A DNA stretch of 64,000 bases from Todiramphus chloris collaris (taxonomy: Eukaryota; Chordata; Aves; Coraciiformes; Alcedinidae): contig JANVCC010000011.1 of assembly GCA_025345505.1 (NCBI GenBank), positions 7,991,636-8,055,635 on the forward strand, read 5' to 3'. Below the pieces are notes generated by a model, which saw only the letters and a list, made by a program, of their open reading frames with translations, had not been told where the DNA came from and ran no database searches. A program made the position numbers and the translations under genes. Shown here in pieces: positions 1-11,066 of the stretch (its first letter is position 1; each line of letters begins with the position of its first letter).

Positions 1-800
1 CGATTGCCTGCTTGTCTTCTATATGTTGCTTGATGGCATCAGGATGATCCACTCCATAACCTTGCCAGGCACCAATGTCAGGCTGACAGGCCTATGGTCC
101 CCCGCATCCTCCTATGGTCCTTCTTGTGGGTGGGAGTCACACTGGCCAACCTCCAGTCCTCTGGTACTTCCCCGGTTAGCCAGGACTGGTGATAAATGAT
201 GGAGAGCAGCTTAGCCAGTTCTTCTGACAGCTCCCTCAGCACACTAGGATGAATCCCATCCAGACCCATGGACTTCTTGGGATCTACGTGGCACAGCAGG
301 CCACTAACTACTTCCTCCTGGATTACAGCAGGGGTATTCTGCTCCACATCCTTACCTACCAAATCAGAAGCCCAGTTGTCCTGAGCATATGTAGTCTTTT
401 TGTTAAAGAATGAGGCAAAGAAGGTGTTAAGCACCTCAGCCTTTTCCTTATCTTCCATTACTATGTTCAACCCCTCATCCAATAAGGAGTGGAGATTTTC
501 CCTGACCCTCATTTTGTTATTGAAGTATTTTAAAAAGCATTTTTTATTATCCTTAACAGAGATGGTCAGATTAAGTTCTAACTGAGCTTTTGCATCTCTA
601 ATTATGTTCCTGCATGACCCTGCAATATCCTTAAATGCTTCCTGATTCACTTGACCCTTTTTCCACAGTTGATACTCTCTGATTTTGTTTCCGAGTTCCT
701 GTAAAAGCTCCCTGCTCCACCAGCCTGGTCTTCTTCCCCACCAGCTCATTTTCCGGCACATAGGGACAGCCTGCTCCTGAGCCTTCATAACTTTATTCTT
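1..800 (-). pseudogene. CR1 ORF2 linker and N-terminal reverse-transcriptase remnant
   Basis: A continuous minus-strand frame (78-788, 236 codons) encodes the region between endonuclease and RT: an AQEQAVPMCRK start, the basic segment RRPGWWSRELLQELG, AKAQLELNL, MEDKEKAEVLNTFFASFF, then GLDGIHPSVLRELSEELA and SWLTGEVPEDWRLASVTP, the entry into the RT fingers. After position 78 the frame shifts and continues as RPVSLTLVPGKVMEWIIL to the window edge. The catalytic RT boxes would lie outside the window. Length and spacing match CR1 ORF2. The long open frame makes this one of the better preserved parts of the copy. Confidence 0.88.
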
Positions 801-844
801 AAAGTAAGCCCAACCTTCCTGGGCCCCTTTGTTTTTGAGGAGGT

Positions 845-1659
845 TTCAACTACGCCCTCCTAACTTCCCCGAGAATTGAAAACTCTCTCATGTCATGATT
901 GCTATTCCCCAATCAACCTCCAACGGTTACTTCTCCAACAAGTCCTCTGTTCACAAGCAGTAGGTCAAGGAGGGCACCTTCCCTGGTTGATTCCCTTACC
1001 AACTGCATCAAGAAGTTATCTCCCACACACCCCAGGAACCTCCTGGACTGTTCTCTCTCTGCTGTATTGTACTTCCAACAGATGTCCAGGAGATTGAAGT
1101 CCCCCATGAGAACAAGGGGTAGCTATCTTGAAATCTCTCCTAACTGCTTATGAATTATTTCGTCTGTGTCTTTATCCTGATTGGGTGGTCTGTAACAGAC
1201 TCCCACCATGATATCAGCCCTGTTGGCCTTCCCTTTGATTCTTACCCACAGAGACTCAACACTATCATCACCTACATTCATCTGAAGGCATTCATATGCC
1301 TCCCTAATATAGAGGGCCGCCCCACCACGTCTTCTTCCTCATCTATCCCTTCTGAAAAGTTGGTAGCCCTTGATTCCAGCACTCCATTCATGTGAGCCAT
1401 CCCACCAGGTTTCTGTAACGGCAACTATATCATAGTTTTCCTGCTGCACAACAGCCTCCAGATCCTCCTGTTTATTGCCCATGCTGTGTGCATTGGTATA
1501 TAAACATTTCAGGGAGGAAGTCAAGCACATAATTTTCCACCTTGAGGGGTGGTGGACCCTCTGTCCATCCAAGACACCTATAAACTGCCCCACCAGTGCT
1601 GGGTTACTAAACCCAGGGTTCTCACCGGCAAGGTCAGTAACAACCCCATCCCCCTTCAA
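845..1659 (-). pseudogene. CR1 ORF2 endonuclease (APE-type) remnant
   Basis: The minus-strand frames contain the endonuclease blocks in order: YTNAHS (1483-1497 and just upstream), TETWWD (1399-1416), REAYECLQMNVGDDSVESLW, VCYRPPN (around 1177-1197), MGDFNLLDICW (1075-1107), LLDLLLVNRGLVGEV, and a terminal NSNHDM at 889-909. This domain nicks target DNA to start target-primed reverse transcription. An in-frame TAG lies at 1123-1125, a frame change occurs near 1339, and the usual SDH catalytic triplet reads SNH, which removes a catalytic aspartate. Just downstream, between about 845 and 800, the protein jumps from the ILGEVRR block into the pre-RT linker, so part of the usual spacer is deleted. 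It is dead as an enzyme. Confidence 0.85.
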
Positions 1660-1667
1660 AACTACTT

Positions 1668-2566
1668 TAAAGCCTTGTCAGTGAGCCCCGCCAACTCACT
1701 TGCAAGGATTCTTTTCCCCTTGTTGGACAGATGAACCCATCTGTCTCCAATAAACCCAGTGCCATGAAAACCTACCCATGGTTAAAGAAACGAAGGTTCC
1801 ATCGGTGACACCAACCCTTAAGCCATGTGTTAATCTCATGGGTTTTCCTTTTTCTTTTAGCATCTCTCCCTGTCAATAGAGGGATCGAGGAGAACACCAC
1901 CTGTGCTCCTGAGACCTCAAGCAATCTCCCCAAGGACCTGAAGTCTTTTTTAATTGCTTTTATACTCTTCTCCATAATTTCATCACCCCCAATCTCCATA
2001 ACCAGCAGTGGGTAATAGTCTGTTGGCTGGACCAGACTGGGAAGTTTCTTGGAAATGTCCCTAATCCATACTCAAGGCAGGCAGCAGACCTCCTTGTGGC
2101 ACAGATCTGGCCTACATATCGGGCCCTCAGTTCCCCTGAGAAGCGAATCCCCTACAACTATCACTTTCATTTTTTTCTTGGTTGCACTAGTCCTAAGTCT
2201 TGGGGCTGGCTGACACGCCCTGGGCAACTGCGTGGATGGACTTTGCTCTCCATCCTCCTCCTCCTGATCATCATTTTCTAGAGACCCATACCTGTTGTGC
2301 ATGGGCAGCTGGTAAGACTGAGAAGATTGGGAGGAGGCTCCCCTACCTCTCCAGAGGGAATCCTGCCTCCACTGCCCCCCAACTCTTAGGTCTCCTTCTT
2401 TACCTGTTTTTTCTGGGTGGCAAGAGGAAATGGAATCCTTGTGCAGCCCTCACTTGATGCCCTATCCTCCGGGAAGGTATGGCCTGGCTCCACTATTCTA
2501 TCTCCCTTTCACAATCCCATATAGTCCTCAGTCTCTTAATTTCCTCCTTTTGCTCAGCCTCCATGC
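1668..2566 (-). pseudogene. CR1 ORF1 remnant, coiled coil plus GDSL/SGNH esterase-like domain
   Basis: The frame begins near 2563 with a charged helix (MEAEQKEEIKRLR) typical of the CR1 ORF1 coiled coil. After a proline-rich, acidic stretch it shows a GDSL block (VVVGDSLLRGTE, with GDSLL at 2138-2152). A second frame (1772-1999) carries the later blocks, including GAQVVFSSIP and INTWLKGWCHRWN. CR1-type ORF1 proteins with an esterase-like domain are known, and their role is thought to be RNA or lipid interaction during retrotransposition. Decay is visible. At least one frameshift separates the two halves. The terminal block, where related proteins have a catalytic Asp-x-x-His, reads DGFIC at 1728-1742, so the His is missing. 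It is not expected to be active. Confidence 0.8.
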
Positions 2567-2570
2567 TGAG

Positions 2571-2747
2571 AACAGTGGAACAGACTGCCCAGAGAGGTTG
2601 TGGGGTCTCCTTCTCTGGAGATATTCAAAACCCACCTGGACACATTCCTGTGTGACCTGATCTAGGTGATCCTGCTCTGGCAGGGGGATTGGACTAGATG
2701 ATCTTTCAATGTCTGGTCCAATCCCTAACATTCTGTGATTCTGTGAC
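2571..2747 (+). mobile_element. CR1 3' end (plus strand), abutting the inverted segment
   Basis: This begins at the block encoding [13 protein letters not shown] residues (tggaacagactgcccag) and runs through the standard CR1 3' untranslated region, with gcagggggattggactagat, to the terminal ATTCTGTGATTCTGTGA at 2731-2747. Low divergence from the CR1 pattern suggests a fairly young copy. Its 5' edge coincides with the 5' edge of the inverted ORF1 segment. That is the arrangement expected from a 5'-inversion event, although two separate insertions remain possible. Confidence 0.93.
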
Positions 2748-3747
2748 TGAGATCAACCTTTGGCCTGAGTCCACAAAAAAGCTTCCACATATTACTTTCA
2801 TACACATACATACTGGTGCTATTATGCAAGTAGGCTACACATACTCTATGTCTAATGAAAGGGTATAAGTTTCTCCCTTACAACATCAGCCAGGGAATTA
2901 AAGGCATCTCTATGCCAGACAAAATCTTCCAACTCTTATCTGATTCTTTCTTTTTGAGAGCTGGATCTTAGCCATAACTTAAGATCTCAGTCTGATCTCA
3001 TTTCTTTTAGTTTTGCGGTCTGACCCTTGGCATCTTACTAGACAAGACAACATCTTGTCTGGGTGTCTTTGGCCAGTATGGACCTTTCTAGGAAATTTCT
3101 TCCAGACCTTTGCTACCACTGACATCTTGATGCCTCATATGTTAGGCTCCTTCTCCTACAGTGTCTTATCTAAATGCAGATAAGCACATACTTTCTGATG
3201 GATCTGGAAGGATTCTGTCTTAATATTCTAAACTCACTACAATATTCAACAAGAATATTGTTGTGAAGAAAACTTAAAGCTTCTCAATGTCAGGTTTGTT
3301 AGTTCCAGCATGACAAGAATACTAGAAAACTAATTAATTCCTTCCTTAGGACAGATGAATTCTTCTGCACAACGGGGCCAAGAAAAACATAACTGGACAT
3401 GTGTATACAATATAACCATAACTTTAAGTATCTTGTCATTAAATGTTTCCTGTTACATAACACTTTATATCCCATTTGCTTAACAAGGGTTTATTTTCCA
3501 CTAATGAAGTGATACCACTGTTGGTAAAAAGTGCAGCAGCAGCTGCTTTAAGACCTCTTCTAAATGTTGCACTGTCATTTGACTGAGGAGATAAAAGATC
3601 ATCTCTTATTTAAATAAGCAACAAGGGAAATGTAGAGAAGCAACTCATCACTCTGAAATGGTCCAGGGCACATTTTGAGAGGGGTCCCCAAATGTTATGG
3701 GTCTCAGATGTGTATCTCAACAGAGATCTAATCTCAGGATATAATTT
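2748..3747. other. Apparently unique non-coding stretch
   Basis: No repeat family, RNA gene or plausible exon was recognised here. Base composition is AT-rich and there is no long open frame. Confidence 0.5.
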
Positions 3748-3898
3748 CCAGAGAGGTTGTGGAATCTCCTTCTATAGAGACTTTCAAAATGCTTGGACAT
3801 GTTTCTGTGCAACCTGCTCTATGTGAAGCTGCTTTGCCATAGGGATAGGACTAGGTATCTTCAGAGGACCCTTCCATCACTTACCATTTTGTGATTCC
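3748..3898 (+). mobile_element. Old CR1 3' end fragment
   Basis: The sequence follows the CR1 tail from ccagagaggttgtggaatct through a degenerate ggatangactagntgatctt region to ttttgtgattcc. It is much more diverged than the copy ending at 2747. The 5' side is truncated to about 150 bases. Confidence 0.85.
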
Positions 3899-3921
3899 AT
3901 TATCGGTGTAGGGCAAAAAGT

Positions 3922-3945
3922 AAAAAAAAAAAAAAAAAAAAAAAA
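3922..3945 (+). repeat. Poly(A) tract, 24 A
   Basis: A pure run of A lies about 23 bases beyond the old CR1 tail. CR1 elements end in short octamer repeats rather than poly(A), so this is probably an independent homopolymer expansion. Confidence 0.95.
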
Positions 3946-6900
3946 TTTCACTGGATAACAAAGACCAGCAACTGAAGTCCACTGTCATTCCTGGCCTACA
4001 TTTTACAAATTGGTTACCCTAATCAGATTCTGCCTAGCTGGTGAAATCTGGAAAATCTCTCCTAAGGGCATGAAGGGGATAAGCAAAGGCCTGAGGGAAA
4101 TTCCTTGCATTCTGCACCAGCAGCAACTTTCCTTTGGATATACAGACTTAAAAGACAACGTTTTTTGGGAAAACCACAAGCAAACACAACAAAAGCAAAC
4201 TAGCAAAGGAGACTTTTACAAAAATTAACACAGTAGATGTGACAACAGTCATATACTGTTAGGGGTGTCACTTAGCAGAACTGCACTTACAACAACTTGA
4301 GGACTATCTGAAGTATGTACGAATGTCTGATACCAGAAGGGATGAAGCAATTCCTGTAAAGTCTGAGAGACACTGAATACCACTGACATGATCAGGAGGT
4401 GAAACATGCAAAACTAGATCTGATCACAACAAATCTGTCAAGCACAGTCCATAATTCTGTGCCAGAAATTCAAGAAACAACCTCCAATTAAATATGTATT
4501 TTGGTTAGATTGCTCCAGTTTGTGGCCCATTAGCCCCATCTGGTCTGTAAAATATTTCTATCTGCCCACTGTGCCTTCCTCCGAGGGAATGAAGAGCAGT
4601 TGTTTGGACAGTAAATGAGTCAGAGAAGCCAAGAGCCTCCTGCTGTGCCTGCATGTGGTCCAGCATAGAACAGCCAGAAGACACTGCTTCCAAGTGTGAG
4701 AAAGAGAAATGGGGGAAAAGTTGAAGAAATACTGCTACTGCATTAACCCGCTCCACAAGACTGCCTGAAAAGACTGATTCCAAAGAAAACATGATCTCCA
4801 TGGAAGATTTTCTTGTATGTCATAAACACACGCTATTGATTCCATTTTACTAGGGGAATAATTTATAACTAAGGAAATGTGGCTCTGATGCCTGATGGAA
4901 ATGGGCATTTAAGAATTGATCCTTCTTTTATTCAAGTCAGTGGAAGAAAAAAATCTCCTGATGCTGAATCAAACAGTGCAGTGATGAATTTAATTAACAT
5001 AAAGGAAGGGAATGGAATTTTACTAAAAGTTTTGAAATTTCCCCTTCAGGCAAACTTATTCAAATAACGAGTTGTTCTTTTCACATGTATCCATTTCCAG
5101 TCTTAGCAGTGCTCTCAGTTATTCTGGCAGAATTTCTTAGCTCACAAACAGAAAAAAAGGCTCCTCAAAACAGAATATATCACAAAAAAATAGCAGAGCA
5201 CATTATTAAAAAGCAACTTGCAGATAGCTGGTGAACATATTTTCTATTTAAAGCACAATTACATTCTACAGTACAGCAGTACAAAATATCCCAGTAGGCA
5301 CCAAGACAGCTTGTTCCAGCACTGGGCGATGCAACTACACTGACACAGGGCTGTCCCTAAACCAGGGGATGCTGTCTTAGGGGCACAGGCAGTGATACTG
5401 GTTTTGAGACCCAGGTTATTACCTTCCATAAGGAATTGCACAGTGATGTGTGAAGATACCTCCTCATGCCTCTGTCAGACTTGTACCTCAGTGCCATGTT
5501 TCACTTCAGGGTGTAGGTGCCCTTAGGAAAGTTTAATGCTTATATTGTACTTCACTACCCAACTGTAAATGCTGATAATACTTTTTTTTTTTTTTTTACT
5601 CCCCAGGCTCTTTGGGAGCTACTGTGAGACATTATCTGGGATATTAGTGAAATAGCAGATGGATAGGGGAGTTAATCCAAGAGCTTGTAGGAAATTTTAA
5701 TTACAGAAATATGAGCATTTGCAAGCTGAACAAAATGCTTGGATGCTAAGTACTGCACAGAACACAGAAAGTGAAGTCCTAATCTGACTAAAGTTTGTGG
5801 CAAAAGTCTTAGCAATGGAAACAATAAAGATTTTGCTCAGCAGTATGAGATTTTATATGCTTGAAGCGGAGTTCAGTTTGTTACTAAGATCGAGGTATAG
5901 GTATCTTTGTGTGAGCATATCGAGGAAATCCCTCATACAGACAAAAGAGATGCAGTCAATACAGTTAATGGAGCCTAGAAAGTGATTCAGGATGCAATTA
6001 ATTGCTCTCTGTGTCTACAGACTGTACTGACTCAATTCAGTGGGACCTTAGAGATCAGTGTCCCTCTAGAATGGCATCTGAAGGCCGAGCAGAACTGAAG
6101 TGGAACTGTACACCTAGCCTGAGGCACCTGAATCCAGACCTAGATATCCACTAAGATAACTGGAGCTTTGACACCTATCTCACACACAGACACACATCTT
6201 CAGACGCCTTCAGCTGTATCTGAATCCCTCCCCTGATTTCATATGAAAACTCCCTATCACTGACTTCAATAGATTTCAATTAAGTTCTCCAAAATCTCAT
6301 GCTGAGAGCTCCAAGTAACTGACTGTCTAATGGCTGAAACAGTCTCCTTACACTCTTCTGCTGCTGTAACTCTTATGCACCAGAGATGCTACCACCTCCC
6401 GCTGATAACCCGCAGTACCAGCCTCCACCCCCACATGATAAATATTCAAACAACTGCCTGCATGTTCCTCCTACACTGCCCTTCATGCCTGGGAGGAAAT
6501 CTATGTAAACATCTGTAAGAGCTATTTCATTATCTCCCTTCCAATTCAGAGGCAGTCTTTCATACAGGAGGCTTGCAGAAATCAAAACTGACCACTTTGG
6601 AGTCCCAGGCTCAACTCACAGTTTTCAGTAAAAAGCTAGCTACAACAAATTGTATGATTTTAGTTTTCAAAGAAGCTGAACTTACTACTGTCAAAAGATT
6701 TTCAAATATTTCTGGAGCAAAAATCAAGACAGATGCTTTATCTTCTGAAGTCAATATACAGCACTTCAAGTCATTATTTAAACCTCAATTAATAACTGTA
6801 CACTCTGACACTATTTTTCCAGAGGACTTGTGATTATTGACAGCATTTCAGTACCAACAACCTTTTACAGATGAAGAACCACCACTGAACAAAGCATATC

Positions 6901-7404
6901 ATCCTTGGTTTTGTATGGATTTCTAAAACTACAATGGCTTTCAAGGTTTAAAAGTGTAACAGAATGTGACATCTGGCATGCGAGATCAGAGATTCCCATG
7001 TGTTCTCCTGATATTGTGAAGGATGATTTTTTCATTAAACAGCAGGTCCTTAGACAAGTAGAATGCCAAAACCCAGTGAGTCCAATTAACTTTATATAAT
7101 ATTTTGAGCAAGATTGGAAAGTGTTATGATGGTAATTCAGATGTCATTAGGCATCCTCTCATTTTTTAACAGCTTAATTTCTGATGGACTATTCACATTT
7201 TTTTTCCTTTCAACTTCAGACATATTCTTACAATATGTACTAGAGCTCGTAGAATTTTCCTTCTCTCTTCTAAAGAATTTGCTTCCTTTTTCAGTTAGTG
7301 AAACATCTAATTATCCAAAACCCTACAGGACCAATTAGCATCAGATTTTCCTCTCATAGAAACATCTAGAAAAGCCATTGGTTTTAGTACATCTCAGTTC
7401 ACAG
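3946..7404. other. Apparently unique non-coding stretch
   Basis: No interspersed repeat was recognised. It contains a 16-base T run at 5582-5597 and a short CA-rich patch at about 6180-6196. A minus-strand open frame of 98 codons at 4505-4801 has no family I recognise and is probably chance. Confidence 0.45.
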
Positions 7405-8077
7405 TATCATAGAATCATCAAGGGTGGAAAAGACTTCCAAGATAACCAAGCCCAACTACCTACCTAACACTATCATGACCACTAAACCATGTCCTGAAGT
7501 ACCATCTCTACATGTTTTTTGAACACCTCCAGGGATGGTGACTCCACCACCTCCCTGGGCAGCCTGTTCCAATGCCTCGCCACTCTTGCAGTATAGAAAT
7601 TTTTCCTAATGTCTAATCTAAACCTCCCCTGGCACAGCTTAAGCCCATTTCCTCTCATCCTACCTCTAGTTATGTGAGAGAAGAGACCAACACCTGCCTC
7701 ACTACAGTCTCCTTTCAGGTAACTGTAGAGAGTAAGAAGGTCTCACCTCAGCCTCCTCTTCTCCAGACTAAACAACCTTGATCCTTAGCTGCTCCTCTTA
7801 AGACATGTTCCCCACAATCCTCACCAGCTTTGTTGCCCTTCTCTGGACCCAATCCAGCACCTCTGTGTCTTTCTCATATCGCGGTTCCCCAAACTGAACA
7901 CAATACTTAAGCTGTGGCCTCACCAGTGCCAAGTACAGGGGCATGATCACTTCCCTACTCCTGCCTGACACAGTGTTTTTGATACAGGCCAGGATGCCAC
8001 TGGCCTTCTTGGCCACCAGGGCACACTGCTGGCTCATGTTCAGCCAGCTGTTGATCAACACCCTCAGGTCCTTTTCA
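7405..8077 (-). mobile_element. CR1, 5'-truncated, RT C-terminus and 3' end
   Basis: The 3' tip (tatcatagaatcat) is at the left and the element reads leftward. The minus-strand frame at 7798-8061 gives [40 protein letters not shown] and [14 protein letters not shown], which is the C-terminal part of CR1 ORF2. The subtype carries the actaaaccatgtcc motif near the tip, shared with the copies at 11.1, 16.7 and 45.2 kb. Similarity is lost near 8077, which is the 5' truncation point. Confidence 0.95.
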
Positions 8078-11066
8078 TTTATTTCTCCCTAGCTCCATTT
8101 ATTTGGGCCTGGTTGGGCAAAACAAAATAATCTGTTCTTCAGATCTGTCCCTAAGGGCCTAGAGATGACTGAAGAAGAATTTCCAATTCTACAACATCCT
8201 TCGCAAGAGAAAATATGTTGAAAGCATGATGACAAGGGTAAGAATGTGGAAAAGCAGAGCAGGTGCTTGCACTTTCATGGATAAGGCTCCTTCTGTAAAC
8301 CCTGAGCTGAGATCTGTAGTTTTGTATGAGACACAGTGAAGGTTCAAGGAGAAGAAGATCCCACTTCACCACAGAAGCAAACCTGTAGAATCATCTTGGG
8401 AAGCCAGACTCGCAACAGAAGGATGGTAGAGGAGGAAAAAAGAACCTCACAACTATGAATGAAAATTTCAAAAAAGTGTGGAGATACAACTTTCACTGAA
8501 GACAACACAAAACAGACTTGCACAACTGACAGACAGCCTTGTAAGCATGGCTGTTCCTTGTTCAGGACTTCTAGAGCAATCAGAAGGCAATGTCTCAGAC
8601 CAAGTTCATTTTCCTCAGAATTTAATACATTTGTCTAAATATTGCCCAAAGGATTTATGGAGAACTTCTGTTTCTTATTACTCACTGCTGACTATCACAG
8701 GAGAGAAGCAACAGTTTAGACCATTCACTTACTTGATTAAAAAGGTCTCTAAAACCACCATGAGAACTACAATCAAGTATAATTATGTACTCAGATAACT
8801 TTGTTCTCTGAAAGTACATATACTTTCTGTACCAAATTGTTGGGTCAATATTCTTAATTAACGTTGTATTCTTCTGCTTCTCTGTGGCAGATTTTTTACT
8901 GTCATTTTTATAAAATGTTTCCAAAATGTATTCCTTTGATTAAACATCACACATGATTTGATTTAATTTTATTATAACAAGAAATCCAATTTTCCACTTA
9001 TTTCCTTACCAATTACAGTATCTGTTTTGTAAAGTGCCTTGCCTCTCTGTAAACTTGTCCCCTATCATTTTTTGCCTCGGCTAATAAAGCATAATAATAA
9101 GAGTATTTGTGATGACTGCACCACCTATTGTAACTTGCTTTTTGAAAATTTAGTGTGTTACATCATCAAGTGAAAAGATAAAGCAGACTAGCAACCACAA
9201 TTAGATTGAATGTGTTGGCCATGTTTCTCCACAACTCATTCACTGGCACAACAGTTATCTGCACATCTCACTGCAAACAGTGTTCCCGCTTTACAGCAAT
9301 CCACTTCCATATTTGGCCTTTTGTCTCTTACAATATTTACGGGAATCTTTTTCTTGACTATACTGTTCCCTTTGGTGGTCATCTCAGAGATGCAATCTAG
9401 CAGGTGGCATAGGTCCTTCTCACAGGCAGTGCTAGTATTAGCACTGAGCCCTCTTCCTCACTTGGTAGATTAGAGTATTCCATGTCCCCATATCAGCGAA
9501 AATACCTGCAGCATCGGTATCTCAAGGGTACTTTGGGCTGAGGCAACTGAAGCATATTGAAGCACACCAATTCGCTGGATTGAAGATTTCAGATATGTGT
9601 TCAAGCTTTTCACACCTCTAATTATTACATATTAACAGCACTAGAGGTCTAATGCAGGGTTTGGGTATAATCAAGTTAATTAAAAGGTCTACATGGGTGT
9701 TTAGGACTCAGGAAAGCCTGACAGTACAAACATGAAATGCAGTAGTCCCCCACCCCTGGCAGCTGATTTGTACTTAAAAATATACTCAGGGGGAATATTA
9801 CATCAAATGTCAAAATACTTTTAATATATTATAGGCTGGTGTAAAAGAAGACCTCTCTAAATAGGCATCCACACTGTCAGCAGGGTTTCCTAGTCAAGCT
9901 ACAATATGCCTTACACCTCAGGAGAGAAAAGCTGGCACTTGCTGACAAATTCCAAGGATGACAAGTGCAAAAATTAAAATCCTTGCTAGGTATCTGTGGA
10001 AGAAAAAGGAGAGGAGAGAATCAGCTGACTAGAGTGCTGGAAGATATAGCTGGCAGCAGATCAATCTGAAGACAAGGCCAGGCATATCATGATCCCCTCC
10101 AAAGGCAGCCTGCTCGGGCTCCTCCGACTAGATTAAGTAGAGGTGAAGAATTCAAAATTAAGAGAATAAGAACAAAAACCAAAGAAGGACAAATTTCACA
10201 AGAAAAAATCAGCAGTTGGAATGAAGTAGTTAATCCTGCAATAACATAGGATCCTCCATATATAGTACAGCACAAACATGCTACCTAAAATGCAATAAAC
10301 ACCTGAGAAAAAACTGCTATCTTTCACCGATGACCTTTCTTAGGGTGTACATTGGGTAAACAAAGTGACTTAGTCCAGTCACAAGCCCTTCTTTTATCTG
10401 GAAAACTTTCTTTGCAAAGAAGTCTCACAGTTACACTTTCTTTAAGATGCTCTTACTGAGCCTTACGTCTTATACAGGCCAACAAATGCACCTATAGTAT
10501 GTTTGCTTCAGGGCAGCTCCATCAAGTAATTACTGGTTTTGGGGGTCTGTAAAATACCTTCGCTTGAATGTAGCTGCCAGAAAGCCTAGAAGGAAATTAT
10601 CTAAATACTGTTCTAACAGTTGAGGAGTGAGGTCTGCAAGATAATGATAAGGCAACTTCAGACAGCTTCCACATGTTCAGTGATTGTCAGTTCCTTAGGC
10701 AGCCACTCTCTTATCTGGAAAGGATATAGAAAATTGTCAAGGCCAAAATGGAAAGAAAGGATACCTGCCGAACACTAGGGTGAACTATGCACAGTTAAAT
10801 AGCAGACTAAGGATGAGATCATCCAACCTCAAGAAGGAATTTCTGAAGTCAGCTTAAGACTATAGGTAAGTCTACATATAGATTCACAGGTAGAAGCTTA
10901 TCAAGCTACCAGAGAATATACTGCATTACATCATAGATGAGCTCAATGGAGCCCTGACCATCTTAACATCTTCACTGTTCTTCTCTGAACATGCTCCAAT
11001 TTCTTATTTCAAGTTCTGTTCTTTAGAAAGAACAGCCTATTATTGTCTGCAGTGTTCCAATTTCAA
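8078..11066. other. Apparently unique non-coding stretch
   Basis: About 3 kb in which I recognise no repeat family or gene. Open frames are all short and overlap one another in different frames. Confidence 0.45.

Larger units (their letters stand above)
1..2570 (-). mobile_element. CR1 non-LTR retrotransposon, long inverted 5' segment (ORF1 + endonuclease + start of RT)
   Basis: Read on the minus strand, this stretch gives CR1 protein blocks in the correct order: a coiled-coil-like ORF1 start near 2563, a GDSL/SGNH-like domain (about 2160-1725), an apurinic-type endonuclease (about 1560-890), the linker, and the first RT block (about 800-1). The left end lies outside the window. Most genomic CR1 copies are cut at the 5' side and keep only a few hundred bases of 3' end, so a copy reaching ORF1 is uncommon. 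It does not carry its own 3' end in this orientation. At about 2571 it meets a plus-strand CR1 tail. Reading frames are broken by stops and frameshifts, so it is a relic, although several blocks are still open. Confidence 0.93.

Noticed and set aside
876..1395. Plus-strand open frames (73, 84 and 81 codons)
   Set aside because: These are antisense shadows of the minus-strand CR1 endonuclease.
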